From Armatimonadota bacterium (GTDB lineage: Bacteria; Armatimonadota; Zipacnadia; Zipacnadales; JABUFB01), in the NCBI GenBank assembly GCA_013314775.1, contig JABUFB010000001.1, positions 327,121 to 391,120 of the forward strand: 64,000 nt of DNA, given 5' to 3'. Position numbers and translations under genes: made by a program. The notes below the pieces were generated by a model. The model saw nothing but the letters and a program-made list of their open reading frames with translations, was not told the origin of the DNA and did no database searches. How positions within the stretch are numbered: the first letter of the stretch is position 1; every line of letters starts with the position of its first letter. Below are positions 42,681 to 52,188 of the stretch, piece by piece.

Positions 42681-42866
42681 ATGCAAACGCCGAAACAGTG
42701 CTGCAGTTGTCTGAGGGTCCTTGTTGCAGGGGGGCGCGATGACCGGGGTGTGTGGCTGGAATGCTCACGGGCCCTGCCTGTCACTCACGGCTTGTGCCCT
42801 GTCTGCGCCCAGCGGTACCGGGAGAGCGCAGCCGCCCTGTCTCCGCCCGTCGCAGAGGTCGCGTAG
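42681..42866 (+). CDS. 61-residue lone zinc-knuckle protein
   Basis: The ATG at 42681 follows GGAG by nine bases. The protein has CCSCLRV near residue 7 and HGLCPVCAQRY near residue 36, with a Trp in between. This Cys-x-x-Cys ... Trp ... His-Gly-x-Cys-Pro-x-Cys pattern is the one seen at the end of many bacterial sensor kinases and response regulators. Here it stands alone, ahead of a histidine kinase but cut off from it by a terminator. A longer in-frame reading from 42573 exists, but its first part is not convincing. Confidence 0.6.
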   Translation: MQTPKQCCSCLRVLVAGGRDDRGVWLECSRALPVTHGLCPVCAQRYRESAAALSPPVAEVA

Positions 42867-42887
42867 CCGAGAGCAGAACCAAGTTGC

Positions 42888-42925
42888 GAGACCGGGGAGC
42901 CCTTTATCGAGGGCTCCCCGGTCTC
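42888..42925 (+). terminator. strong rho-independent terminator
   Basis: A perfect 15-base-pair stem (42888-42902 with 42911-42925) closes an eight-base loop, TTTATCGA, and is followed by TCTTC. It separates the zinc-knuckle gene from the histidine kinase. Confidence 0.8.
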
Positions 42926-43028
42926 TCTTCGGGCTAATGGCTGCCGGGCAGGGAACCACAGGCCCTGACAGGAACATTACCCCTTCTAGGAGCAAACGCC
43001 GCTTTTCTGCCGTTCGTGGAGGACCACT

Positions 43029-44294
43029 GTGGATGCGCCCAAGGACCTGAAGCTGCTCGACCTCGTGCCAGTGGAAACCCTGGACAAACTGCGCCGCCAG
43101 TTCCGGGCGGTGGTCGGCGTGCCCATGGTTTTCATCGACCGTGACGGCAATCCGCTGACCGAAGTCGAAGAGCCCCTGCGCTTCTGCGGGTCGCTTGTAA
43201 CCGGTGACCACACCAATACTGTCTGCCTGCGTCGCAAGAAGTGGGATGAGCCCGAGCCGCAATTCGAAGAGCGCCTGCGGTCCCAGCACACAGGGCCGAA
43301 GCCTTTGGCCCATCGATGTCTCGGGGGATTCCAGGACACTGCTGTGCCGATCGTTGTCGAGGACCAGGTCGTCGGCTACTCAGTCTTCGCTCGCAGCCTG
43401 CCCGAGCCGCCGGACGTGGAGGCCTTCCGGGCGATGGCTGTGGCCGGCGGCATGGCGCCCGAAGTTGGGGAAGCGGTGGCGAAAAACGCAGTCGTTATGA
43501 CCCCTGAGCGCATCCAGGATGTCGCGGGGTTCCTCCAGGTCATCACCGAGCTTGTGGCGCGTGCTGCGTATGACACCCTGCGCGCCCGGCAGATCCTGGA
43601 ACTCGAAAAGCTGCGCGATGACCTGATACACATGATTGTCCACGACCTGCGCACCCCACTTACCAGCATCCTCGGCGGGCTGGAGACCGTGGTGGATACG
43701 GACTACGACCCCGAGCTTACCCGAGAGTTCGTGCCCATTGCCCACGCGTCGGCGGTCACGCTTCTGGAGATGGTCAACACGCTGCTGGACATCAACAAGA
43801 TGGAAAGCGGCGAGATGAAGCTGAACCTCGAAAACGTGGACGTAGCCGCAATAGCAGCCACCGCACTCGAACAAGTTCGGGGGCTGGCCCTCGAACACCG
43901 ACATCATCTGGAGTCCGCTATCGATCCTGCCTGCGGCACGGTGCGCGCTGACGGGGAACTGCTGCGCCGTGTGATGGTGAATCTGCTGGGCAATGCTATC
44001 AAATTCACGCCCGACGGCGGGGAGATAAGCCTCCGGGCAGCCTGTCACGACGGTGAAGTCAGGGTCTCGGTGGCTGATAATGGCCCCGGGATTCCGCCCG
44101 AATACCGGGAGCGCATCTTCCAGAAGTTCGGCCAGGTGGAGACGCGGAAGGCCGGGCGGAAGCACTCCACCGGCCTTGGTCTCACATTCTGCCGCATGGT
44201 TGCCGAAGCCCATGGCGGGCGCATCTGGGTGGACAGCGAGGTGGGGAAGGGCAGTACCTTCACTCTCGCCATCCCGCTTGTGCCCGCCGAGTAA
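43029..44294 (+). CDS. cytoplasmic PocR-domain sensor histidine kinase
   Basis: 421 residues starting at GTG six bases after GGAGG. Residues about 10-170 form a PocR-type ligand domain, with Cys53, Cys66 and Cys97 in the spacing seen in that family (RFCGSL, TVCLRR, HRCLGG); these may hold a metal or small hydrocarbon ligand. HisKA follows, with His205 in HMIVHDLRTPLTS. Then come the HATPase blocks (NLLGNAIKFTP, VADNGPGIPPEYRERIFQKFGQ, GLGLTFC). No transmembrane helix is present, so it senses something inside the cell. No response regulator is adjacent. The stop faces the heparinase gene 20 bases away. Confidence 0.85.
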   Translation: MDAPKDLKLLDLVPVETLDKLRRQFRAVVGVPMVFIDRDGNPLTEVEEPLRFCGSLVTGDHTNTVCLRRKKWDEPEPQFEERLRSQHTGPKPLAHRCLGGFQDTAVPIVVEDQVVGYSVFARSLPEPPDVEAFRAMAVAGGMAPEVGEAVAKNAVVMTPERIQDVAGFLQVITELVARAAYDTLRARQILELEKLRDDLIHMIVHDLRTPLTSILGGLETVVDTDYDPELTREFVPIAHASAVTLLEMVNTLLDINKMESGEMKLNLENVDVAAIAATALEQVRGLALEHRHHLESAIDPACGTVRADGELLRRVMVNLLGNAIKFTPDGGEISLRAACHDGEVRVSVADNGPGIPPEYRERIFQKFGQVETRKAGRKHSTGLGLTFCRMVAEAHGGRIWVDSEVGKGSTFTLAIPLVPAE

Positions 44295-44314
44295 GCCGCC
44301 ACCGGTCCCCGCTC

Positions 44315-46468
44315 TCAGGGCCCGGCCATGATGCCTGTCTGCGGCGTCACGGTCTGGGCCAGCGGCTGGTCTATGGACGCACCCTCCCCTGCGAACCGGA
44401 CGTGTCCTGCGAGGTCGCCGGTTGCGGCGAAGGTGACCTCCCAGGTCCCCTGGTCCGTGTGGACCCGGGCCCCTGCGGTCCCGTCAGTCTCAAGCAATTC
44501 CACTCCGTTCATGGATTCCAGCGTCTGATCGCCCACCTGGATCACGTGGAGGAACAGGTCGTCAGTCCTGGGTTCCCCGGGGGATACCTCCAGCCGCCAC
44601 TGGCCCATCATCGCCAGGTGTTCGGGTTTGAGGCCTTTCGTATTGATCTCCCAGTTCCGACCTGCCGCCCAGAACTCCCTGCCCGGACCGCCCACGAGCT
44701 CGAGCCGCGCATCTTTCGGCAAGAGCGTACGGCAGAACATGCGGCCCTGCAGGTGGTCAGCGCGCAGCGTGGTTCCGTCGATGGTGGGCTCGTGAGCGGT
44801 GTGCAAGAGCCACTGTTTCGAGAAGCCCGGGTCGGTAGAGCGCACGCGGTCGAACACCACAAAGTGGTTCGGCATCAGGAACACGAACTGGCGTGTGACC
44901 AGTTCGGCCTTCTGCGCCAGGCCTCCGGGAGCGCCGTGGCGGTAGCTCTCGGTGGCATCTCCGGCGACGTAGACGAAGCGGTCATTGGTCTCAAAAGCCT
45001 TGACCACTGACTTGAGTGCGCTGTGCTGGCCACCGTGGTTCTGAGCCACCGCGGGCCCTTCGCCCCAGTAGGGAGCAGGCGGCTCGCCGGGCTGGTGGAT
45101 GAGCACGCAGTTGTGGGCAACCGTCTGCGCATAGTAGTTCTTGAGATGCTGTCCGTTCTCGAACTCGTTGGCCCGGGTGCCGCTGTCCAGGGCGAGGAAT
45201 CCTTTGTGGTAGATTACGAAGTTCAGGTTGTCGTAGTGCTTGTGCTGTCCCAGTAGGCCGCCACAGGTGAACAGGCAATAGGTGTCATCCGGCCCGTCTC
45301 CGGAGCGCATGAAGATCTGGCTCATGTTTTCGAAATGCCTGGCATGGGGCAGGTTGGACGGTTCGAATGGTTCCGGTGAATCGTCCATACCTGTGAGCAG
45401 GAAGGGGTAGATGAACCAAGTGGATGAGTGGGCCTTGCTGGGAAGTCTCTCCTGCAGATACCGGGCCAGCGCCGCGGCCTGCGGCTCGCGTTCACCGTAC
45501 AGATGCCGGATGTTGGCCATGTGGCTGTACAGTTGCCACGTGGGCAGCGCATTCGTGGTGTGTGGCGTGTCGCCCCAACCGAACTCCAGCGGGCCGCCCG
45601 GCGCCTCGATCCAGTTCCAGATGACGTAGTTCGCAAGCCACGCGCTGTGGGGCCAGTCCGGCGCGATGTTCTCGCCCGTGGCGCTGAGCCAGGTGTAGAA
45701 GTAGTTCTGCTCGGCCCACGGGTATGCACCGAGGACGTAGCCCAGGGTGGGAGAGGCGCCTCCACCGTCGTCACCGCAGGCCTTCCGGCGGTGCTCCAAT
45801 AGCCTCAAGTTTTCGTCATGCCCCCAGACCAGCCACTCTTGCACCAGGTCAGCCGCGATGCCCGTGCCCAGCGCTGTGCAGCCGATGAACCACAGGCAGT
45901 TATGCACCCCGTAGAACCCGGTGGTGTAGTTGCTGTAGTTTTCCCGGTAGATACGGGGCCGCACGTCCAGCACATTCTTGATGACCCGCACGAATCGGGT
46001 CATCCACTGGTTCCGCTCGTCCTCGGGCAGGTAATTGTAGAGCCAGTCCCAGGCGAGGACGGCATGGACGCGGCTCGTGGAGTACCAGTCCACCGCCTTG
46101 CGGTCTTCGAAACACTTCTCGTAATGCCGCAGGCTTACGTCCAGGCCCTTACGCGCAGCCTGCAGGTACTTGTCATCGCCGGTGACCAGGAACACGAAGG
46201 CCGAGCGGGCGCTGTCCACGCCGAAGTCCTTCAGCGCGGGCTCTTCAGCCTGCATAGCCTTCACAAGGCCATCGGCCCACGCCGTGGTCTTGGCGAACCA
46301 GTCTTTCTCCGGCCCCAGTGCCCGTGCTTTCACCTGCTCGAAAGTGTCGGCGTTGAAGAACAGGCGCGGGTGATCCGGCCGGATCTTCGCTACCCAGTCC
46401 GGCAGGTCTGCGGCTGTCGTCGCGCACATCAACCAGGTCACCACCAGCAGGCAGAGTGTGCATCGCAT
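44315..46468 (-). CDS. secreted heparinase II/III-type polysaccharide lyase
   Basis: 717 residues with a signal peptide (LCLLVVTWLMCATTA) behind GAGAGGG. The N-terminal 350 residues are an alpha/alpha toroid typical of heparinase-type lyases (YSTSRVHAVLAWDWLYNYLPEDER, TTGFYGVHNCLWFIG). The second half is the beta-sandwich, including GQHKHYDNLNFVIYHKGFLALDSGTRANEFE and AHNCVLIHQPGE, the heparinase II/III-like signature with its His/Tyr active-site residues. It would cleave uronic-acid-containing polysaccharide by beta-elimination. The next gene on this strand, 18 bases upstream, is another secreted protein and is probably co-transcribed. Confidence 0.8.
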   Translation of the reverse strand: MRCTLCLLVVTWLMCATTAADLPDWVAKIRPDHPRLFFNADTFEQVKARALGPEKDWFAKTTAWADGLVKAMQAEEPALKDFGVDSARSAFVFLVTGDDKYLQAARKGLDVSLRHYEKCFEDRKAVDWYSTSRVHAVLAWDWLYNYLPEDERNQWMTRFVRVIKNVLDVRPRIYRENYSNYTTGFYGVHNCLWFIGCTALGTGIAADLVQEWLVWGHDENLRLLEHRRKACGDDGGGASPTLGYVLGAYPWAEQNYFYTWLSATGENIAPDWPHSAWLANYVIWNWIEAPGGPLEFGWGDTPHTTNALPTWQLYSHMANIRHLYGEREPQAAALARYLQERLPSKAHSSTWFIYPFLLTGMDDSPEPFEPSNLPHARHFENMSQIFMRSGDGPDDTYCLFTCGGLLGQHKHYDNLNFVIYHKGFLALDSGTRANEFENGQHLKNYYAQTVAHNCVLIHQPGEPPAPYWGEGPAVAQNHGGQHSALKSVVKAFETNDRFVYVAGDATESYRHGAPGGLAQKAELVTRQFVFLMPNHFVVFDRVRSTDPGFSKQWLLHTAHEPTIDGTTLRADHLQGRMFCRTLLPKDARLELVGGPGREFWAAGRNWEINTKGLKPEHLAMMGQWRLEVSPGEPRTDDLFLHVIQVGDQTLESMNGVELLETDGTAGARVHTDQGTWEVTFAATGDLAGHVRFAGEGASIDQPLAQTVTPQTGIMAGP

Positions 46469-46485
46469 GTTGAATCCCTCTCAGC

Positions 46486-48936
46486 TCAGGTCCCGGGTGG
46501 CAGGCCCTCGGTCCAGGCGATCTGCGCGCGGTGGATCACGTCCCAGAGCGCTTTGGCCGGGGGTGTCACCGCGGCGTCAGTGAAGTCCATGCTGCGGTGC
46601 GGCACGAGATACAAGCAGGATTTCTGTGGCCGGCTGAAGGTGGCTTCCTTGCCCCACAGGTAGAGCACTTCGAGCCAATCGGATGCGTCGTAGAGCCGGC
46701 TCACGTCGTAACTCTGGGTGTCGCTGTCCACCCAGCGATAGTCGATCACCACGCCCATGCCGCCATCGCGTCGTGTCGCGTCATAGGAGAAATCGATCCA
46801 GCCCGCTCGGTCTGCGTTCGCCGGCTCAGGGGCGCCGCCGAGGTAACCGAACAACAGGTCCCGGTACTTGTCGCTGTCATGCAGATATCCCCGACGCACC
46901 GTGCCACCCACCCCGGGCTGCAGTGCAAAGCTGCCGCCATTCTGGAACAGGTCGCAGCGGTCACCAGCGCCCTTGAGGGTGATTTCGCCTTTGGGAACCC
47001 ACGAGCGAGCGACGCGAATCGCCGGAGAGTACTCAAAGAAGACGTACTGGCTCTCACCCGACGCCTGGGGCGAATCATAGGGGATCGTCACGACCAGGCA
47101 GCCCGGCAACTGCTGTACTCGCGGCTCGCCGAATTCAGAATGGCCGGCGGCCGAAAGCGTCCACGGGCCGCGCAGGATGTTCTCGGCTCCCCCCGTCACG
47201 CCGATCTCGGTGATGCGGTCGGTCTTGAGGTCAAGTGCCACGCGGTAGAATCGGTTACTGACGCGCAGCAGGTCGCCCTCCTGCGAGTGTTCGGGAGCAA
47301 TGGCGGGGGCCTCACCCGGCTCCAGCGCGGCGATGCTGTAACTTTGGGGGGATGCTTGCGGGAGCGGAAAGGCCGCGAGTCTCTCATCCATCCCGGGGCG
47401 CGCCGGGAGCACTGCCGCGGAACGGGTGTCAGCGTTGGCCGAGACAATGCGGTACGCCTCATCCGCGTTCACAGCCGCGAACCCGGGCAGTGGCACAGGC
47501 GCGGGATCTCCCGGCGCCACCGCCACCAGGGTCTTTCCCTGGCGTTCCCAGGCTGCGGGAGCGAGGTACCGTTCTGCGGTTCCGTCCAGCACGGTGTAGC
47601 CTTCACGGGGCACGATGCGCACCCGGACCGGCCCGGCGAGACCGCCGGCGGGGAACACGAAGCAGCGCGTCTCACCCACGGTCCATCTATCCGTGGTGAA
47701 GCGGGTCCATGAAGCCTGGTTCGAGCTGCCTTCCCGCGCCGCGACGATCTCCAGCGTCACGCCCTCCGCGTCCATGTTGCCCACATTGCGCACTTGCACC
47801 CGCGCCCAGCGCTCAGTGCCCACGGCGTCCGCAAGCGCAATTCGGACCTCACCGTCTTCCGGCGGGCGGCTATCAATGCGCACCGGTTCATCGGGGTTGA
47901 GGATCGTGAGCACCGGTTCGATGTAGAAGGCGCCGCACAGTTCATCGGCATACTCGGCTACTCCCCAGCGGGCGCTGTAGGCGGTGAAGAACCCGATGCC
48001 GGGCAAGTCAGGCCACGCGCGCTTGAGGTAACGGAACTGTCGCAGCACGTCTTCCCGCGTGGGGGAGTTGGTGACCCGCTTATTGTCGTCCCTGATCTCG
48101 TTGATGCCCAGGCCGGGGATGACCTGGTTCAGTACGCCGGCCTCGCGCGCGGTCTGCAGGTACGCGTCGAACTGTCCGAGATGGTTGCCCCGGTAGTTCA
48201 GGTAGATTTCGGGGACGAACAGGTCCACCAGGTCCTTGATATCTGCCCAGTAGGCGTGCGCGCCCATGTACCAGACAGCGGTGAACTGCCCGGGCTTGAT
48301 GTCCTTCAGGCGCCTCCATGCCTCGATGAACTTGTCGGTCACCTCGCCCGGCCCACCCACCTCATCGATTGCTATCCAGTCGACCCGACCCCAGTTCTCA
48401 ACAAACTGCTCAACCGTCATCTGCTTGCAGCAGACACCACATTTCCAGTGAGCCGGGATGGCTCCCCGGCGCAGCCACCAGTCCTGCTCCTCGTCCTTCA
48501 CCGTAGTGGGGACGTTGCACCAGCGGAAGTCTCTGGGCGCGCCGAACCAGACGAAGTAGACATCCTTCGCAGTGACCGCAATCTCTCTCTCGAGGCGCAT
48601 CTCGGGCTCGTGGCATTCGAACACCACCCGATACCACCCATTGCGTTCGAATGTCCAGTTGAAGTCGAAGTCCTGCGCTTCCCCAGGCCCAAGTTCGAGC
48701 GGGAGAGTGACAGTCTCAGCAGCGGAAAGTGGCTCGCCTGCACGGGCGACACGTATGGTGAGGGTGACATCGCCGGCGAAAGGCTCCTTGCCCTCATTGA
48801 GCACGGGGGCGCTGAACCGGATCGTTTCGCCCTGCCTGGGGATCATCTTGGACTGGCCGAGGTTCTCGCCGTCAATGGTCAGGCACACGGCGGCATGTGC
48901 GAGGAGACACAGACAGAGAGCCAGGGAGAGACGCAT
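46486..48936 (-). CDS. secreted protein of unknown fold, possible glycoside hydrolase partner
   Basis: About 816 residues. The ATG at 48936 is preferred to a GTG at 48951 because GAGG lies nine bases before it and it gives a compact signal peptide (LSLALCLCLLAHAAVC). The first 130 residues form a CARDB-like Ig domain (GETIRFSAPVLNEGKEPFAGDVTLTI). The middle (about 150-330) looks like a TIM barrel (DWIAIDEVGGPGE, VPEIYLNYRGNH, PGLGINEIRDDN). The C-terminal half is beta-rich and contains a sandwich (YVFFEYSPAIRVARSWVPKGE). No family could be named. It probably works with the heparinase-like enzyme on extracellular polysaccharide. Confidence 0.55.
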   Translation of the reverse strand: MRLSLALCLCLLAHAAVCLTIDGENLGQSKMIPRQGETIRFSAPVLNEGKEPFAGDVTLTIRVARAGEPLSAAETVTLPLELGPGEAQDFDFNWTFERNGWYRVVFECHEPEMRLEREIAVTAKDVYFVWFGAPRDFRWCNVPTTVKDEEQDWWLRRGAIPAHWKCGVCCKQMTVEQFVENWGRVDWIAIDEVGGPGEVTDKFIEAWRRLKDIKPGQFTAVWYMGAHAYWADIKDLVDLFVPEIYLNYRGNHLGQFDAYLQTAREAGVLNQVIPGLGINEIRDDNKRVTNSPTREDVLRQFRYLKRAWPDLPGIGFFTAYSARWGVAEYADELCGAFYIEPVLTILNPDEPVRIDSRPPEDGEVRIALADAVGTERWARVQVRNVGNMDAEGVTLEIVAAREGSSNQASWTRFTTDRWTVGETRCFVFPAGGLAGPVRVRIVPREGYTVLDGTAERYLAPAAWERQGKTLVAVAPGDPAPVPLPGFAAVNADEAYRIVSANADTRSAAVLPARPGMDERLAAFPLPQASPQSYSIAALEPGEAPAIAPEHSQEGDLLRVSNRFYRVALDLKTDRITEIGVTGGAENILRGPWTLSAAGHSEFGEPRVQQLPGCLVVTIPYDSPQASGESQYVFFEYSPAIRVARSWVPKGEITLKGAGDRCDLFQNGGSFALQPGVGGTVRRGYLHDSDKYRDLLFGYLGGAPEPANADRAGWIDFSYDATRRDGGMGVVIDYRWVDSDTQSYDVSRLYDASDWLEVLYLWGKEATFSRPQKSCLYLVPHRSMDFTDAAVTPPAKALWDVIHRAQIAWTEGLPPGT

Positions 48937-49031
48937 CGCATACCACCTCACCGGCAGATTCGCTGCAGCGCATCACGGGACCTGCATACGCGACTCCTGC
49001 GGACTGGAACACCCAGGCAGACTGATGTGTA

Positions 49032-49061
49032 TATAAACATGTCACAGTGAAGGTGTGGCAA
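49032..49061 (-). promoter_or_regulatory. possible promoter for the two secreted genes on the minus strand
   Basis: Reading the minus strand, TTGCCA (49061-49056) precedes TTTATA (49037-49032) after 18 bases. It lies about 95 bases before the start at 48936. The rest of this 250-base divergent gap shows no gene. Confidence 0.4.
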
Positions 49062-49189
49062 CGCAGTCTCATGAATGATAAAACGGGCAGGGAGCTCTGC
49101 GCGGGTCCCGTCAGAGCTTACAGCGCTCGCACAAGTCATAGCCGAACTGCTCATCAATCCATGTCTCTACTCAGGAGGTCGAGACGTCG

Positions 49190-49909
49190 ATGAAGCGCAC
49201 TGGCTTTACCTTGATCGAGTTGCTCGTGGTCATTGCCATTATCGCCATCCTCGCCGCTATACTCTTCCCCGTCTTCGCCAGAGCGCGCGAGAAAGCGCGC
49301 CAGAGCTCGTGTCTAAGCAATCTGAAGCAGGTCGGCACCTCGATGCTCATGTACGTGCAAGATTATGACGAGTGTTATGGCCAGAGCTTGAGCGGAACCG
49401 CAGCGGGCACCTTCACCCCCTATCACATGCTGATGCCGTACATGAAGAACCAGCAGATTCTGCAGTGTCCCAGCAACAAGGATGAGATCACAGCAGCCGG
49501 CATCAATGCGGTGCTGGGCGCCCTGGGCGCGCCACCTCTGGCCCCTGGCTTCACAGGCACAAGCTACATCTTCAATACCGCGGTCTGGGAGGACGGGAAC
49601 CTTACGGGGCTCGTGAAGCCCATTTCGGATGCTGAGATCCCCAGGCCGGCGGAGACCTTCGTCATTGGCGACGGTAATCTGGCCCAGACATTTCACACGC
49701 CGATCATGGGCACTCACAACGAGGTGGCCAACTGCGCCTTCGCAGATGGGCACGCGAAGGTGGTCAAGGCGATTGAAACCACGAGCACCTACGTGGACTG
49801 CGAGAACCAGACGAAGCGAGTGTGGCAGATCCAGGGTGGGCCGTACAACGGGCGTTTCGAACTGTGGGGTATCGTGCGCGACAATGGGACAGTAGGCGCG
49901 CTGCGCTAG
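49190..49909 (+). CDS. type IV pilin-like/pseudopilin protein of the H-X9-DG group
   Basis: 239 residues. The prepilin leader MKRTG is followed by [24 protein letters not shown], so cleavage occurs after Gly5, and Glu5 of the mature helix is present. [18 protein letters not shown] is the conserved N-terminal helix-end of the pseudopilins found in large numbers in Armatimonadota and Planctomycetota. The C-terminal part has [17 protein letters not shown], the H-X9-DG motif. The fold is otherwise unknown. It may be a minor pilin of a secretion or adhesion apparatus. AGGAGG is 11 bases before the ATG. A terminator-like hairpin follows. Confidence 0.9.
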   Translation: MKRTGFTLIELLVVIAIIAILAAILFPVFARAREKARQSSCLSNLKQVGTSMLMYVQDYDECYGQSLSGTAAGTFTPYHMLMPYMKNQQILQCPSNKDEITAAGINAVLGALGAPPLAPGFTGTSYIFNTAVWEDGNLTGLVKPISDAEIPRPAETFVIGDGNLAQTFHTPIMGTHNEVANCAFADGHAKVVKAIETTSTYVDCENQTKRVWQIQGGPYNGRFELWGIVRDNGTVGALR

Positions 49910-49929
49910 ACAATGCTAGACGCGACGAG

Positions 49930-49965
49930 GCCGGACCCGGGGACATTGCTGTCGCCGGGTCCGGC
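49930..49965 (+). terminator. hairpin behind the pseudopilin gene
   Basis: GCCGGACCCGG pairs exactly with CCGGGTCCGGC (49955-49965), with an inner GACA/TGTC stem. No U-tract follows. It is a probable terminator. Confidence 0.6.
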
Positions 49966-50006
49966 TGTGCCTGCCAGCCCCGCTTTTGAGCACATCTTCT
50001 TTGTGA

Positions 50007-50012
50007 TATACT
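50007..50012 (+). promoter_or_regulatory. -10 element placing rodA transcription at its start codon
   Basis: TATACT (50007-50012) with a TG at 50004-50005 lies seven bases before the ATG at 50020. Transcription would begin within a base or two of the start codon, so the mRNA may be leaderless. The -35 region (TTTTGA, 17 bases upstream) is weak. Confidence 0.5.
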
Positions 50013-50019
50013 GGCCCCT

Positions 50020-51150
50020 ATGCTTCACCAGAGACGCCTTCTGAAACGCGCTGATCCCGTGCTGCTGATCATCGTCGCCCTGCTCCTGGCCGTGGGTATG
50101 GTGATGATCTACAGTTGCACCCGAGCCAGTCTGGTTGCGGCGGGTCAGTCGCCTTTCCAGAAACTTCACCTGCAGCTTGCCTGGCTGGCATTGGGCCTGA
50201 TCGCCATGGTGGGTGCCCTCACCCTGGACTATGAGAAGATCGGGTCGTTGTCGGGTGTCCTCATGGCGGTGGTCGTGGTCCTGCTCATACTGGTGCTGAT
50301 CATCGGCGCCATTCAGGGCGAGGTGCGGGGAACCAGGCGCTGGATCGACATTGGGCCCATCCACATCCAGCCCTCCGAGCTCGCGAAAGTCGCTGTGATC
50401 ATCATCCTCGCGGTCTACCTGGCGGCTCGGGAGGAGGAGGTGGACACGCTCTCACTGGTCTCCCGGTCGCTGGTCTACGCTTTCCTACCCACCAGTCTCA
50501 TCCTTCTGCAGCCTGACCTGGGCACGCCCGTTGTCATTATGTTCATCTGGTTCGTCATGCTGCTTGTGGCGGGGGCGAGGATCACGCATCTGCTCGCGTA
50601 TGTGCTGGTCGGAGTTCTGCTTTTCGGGGCCGCGTGGAACCTCGGGGTGATCCCCCAGCATCAGAAGAACCGTCTCCTGGCGTTCCGCTACCCCGACGCT
50701 GACCCGAGAGGCGCGGGCTGGCAATTGCGGCAATCGCTCATCGCCATCGGTTCCGGCGGCATGTGGGGCCAGGGACTGTTCCAGGGAAAGCAGACACAAC
50801 TGGGTTTCATTCCGGACCAGGAGACCGACTTCATCTTCACCGCGATCGGCGAGGAGAAGGGGTTCTTCGGGTGCTCCGTGGTCCTGGGGCTCTTCGGCCT
50901 ATTGTTGTGGCGAACGCTCCACATTTCTGCGAACGCCAAGGACCGCCTGGGGCAGCTCATGGCGGCGGGGATCGCCGCGCTGTTCTTCCTGCATGTCATG
51001 GTCAACGTGGGGATGACCTTAGGAATGATGCCCGTCAAGGGCATGCCCCTGCCTTTCGTTAGCTACGGCGGCAGCAATCTGATCACGAACATGATCTGCA
51101 TCGGGCTGCTTGAGAATATCTACATGCGCCGCCACAAGATCGTCTTCTGA
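50020..51150 (+). CDS. rodA: rod shape-determining SEDS glycosyltransferase
   Basis: 376 residues with about ten transmembrane helices. SEDS proteins polymerise peptidoglycan from lipid II; RodA does so with a class B PBP in elongation. The family blocks are present: RRWIDIGPIHIQPSELAKVAVIIILA, LQPDLGTPVVI, GWQLRQSLIAIGSGGMWGQG, LGFIPDQETDFIFTAIGEEKGF and MTLGMMPVKGMPLPFVSYGGS. The MPVKGMPLPFVSYGGS form is nearer RodA than FtsW. The length is typical. No mre or pbp gene is adjacent. The start lacks a Shine-Dalgarno, in line with the leaderless promoter. Confidence 0.92.
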   Translation: MLHQRRLLKRADPVLLIIVALLLAVGMVMIYSCTRASLVAAGQSPFQKLHLQLAWLALGLIAMVGALTLDYEKIGSLSGVLMAVVVVLLILVLIIGAIQGEVRGTRRWIDIGPIHIQPSELAKVAVIIILAVYLAAREEEVDTLSLVSRSLVYAFLPTSLILLQPDLGTPVVIMFIWFVMLLVAGARITHLLAYVLVGVLLFGAAWNLGVIPQHQKNRLLAFRYPDADPRGAGWQLRQSLIAIGSGGMWGQGLFQGKQTQLGFIPDQETDFIFTAIGEEKGFFGCSVVLGLFGLLLWRTLHISANAKDRLGQLMAAGIAALFFLHVMVNVGMTLGMMPVKGMPLPFVSYGGSNLITNMICIGLLENIYMRRHKIVF

Positions 51151-51192
51151 GGACACAGATCGCCCGCCGGCCGGGCACGGGACAGGGATGAC

Positions 51193-52188
51193 ATGGCACA
51201 GCAGCACGAACCGGATGCTCCCGGTATTGTTGAAGCGGGATGGCAGGGCATCACCGTCCGCATTCCGCAAGACTGGAATATCGGCGCGATTAGCGGTGAT
51301 TCCACTGCCGGGTATGTGCGCTGGGATGACGACAATATGCCCCGTCTGGAGGTCAAGTGGGCTTCCGAGAAGGGCTTCGTGGATCTCAATGCTGTGATCG
51401 ACAAGTATCTGCGGGATATTCAGAGGGGCCGCAAGAAACACGCGCCCGAGATCGAAATCACCCGCGACATCAAACTCACTGGTCGCGGGAAGCGGAAGAA
51501 GTCAGGCGCGAAGTGCTTCCATTGGAAGGCGGAACTGGAGGGCTACGGAGCCGCCTGGGTCTGCAAGGACTGCGGGCGTACGGTCATCGCTCAGCTCATG
51601 ATGCCGCCAGGGCAGACGGGCGCGCAGGCGGAGGCCTTCGCAGGCGCAGTGCTCATGGGCATCGACGACCACACCAGCGGCGGCTGGACGCTCTGGTCGG
51701 CGTACGGACTAGACGTGCGTATTCCCGAGGATTTCGGCCTCAGTGGCCAGAAGCTTATGGCCGGACTCATCGAGCTTGAGTTCGCGAAGGAGACCGAACA
51801 GATCAAAGTGGCCCGGTGGGGCATGGCGAATGTGGCGCTCAAGCGAAAGAGCCTCAAGGACTGGGTCGGGTCGGAACTGGGGAGGGAGTTGCGCAAGCAC
51901 GGGGCAACAGGGCACGAGGGCACGGTGAAGGGCCACGAGGGCCTGTTGGTCGAGGGCAGTAACGTTGGCGGGGTCCAGTTGCTCCAGCGCTTCATCGCAC
52001 ACTGCCGCGAGCAACTTTACGCCGACCGGTTGATCGCACGTGCTTGGCATTGCGCGCCGATGAACGACATCTACTACGTGCAGACCTTTGTGGATCGCAA
52101 GAACGTTTCGCTGGCCGATGAGATCGTCGCGCGGATTCAGTGCCACCCGGGGGTCGACGATGAGACTGCCCAACGCAATGGCGACTAA
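51193..52188 (+). CDS. conserved-looking protein of unknown function
   Basis: 331 residues from an ATG behind AGGGATGAC. It appears to hold two related halves: each begins with a WQGI-T-VRIP-like or GLDVRIPEDF unit (near residues 18 and 178) and continues with beta-rich segments. VCKDCG near residue 118 may be half a zinc site, but no partner is obvious. It has no signal peptide or membrane helix. The 29-base overlap with the next gene shows co-translation with the TPR/HExxH protein. No family was recognised. Confidence 0.55.
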   Translation: MAQQHEPDAPGIVEAGWQGITVRIPQDWNIGAISGDSTAGYVRWDDDNMPRLEVKWASEKGFVDLNAVIDKYLRDIQRGRKKHAPEIEITRDIKLTGRGKRKKSGAKCFHWKAELEGYGAAWVCKDCGRTVIAQLMMPPGQTGAQAEAFAGAVLMGIDDHTSGGWTLWSAYGLDVRIPEDFGLSGQKLMAGLIELEFAKETEQIKVARWGMANVALKRKSLKDWVGSELGRELRKHGATGHEGTVKGHEGLLVEGSNVGGVQLLQRFIAHCREQLYADRLIARAWHCAPMNDIYYVQTFVDRKNVSLADEIVARIQCHPGVDDETAQRNGD

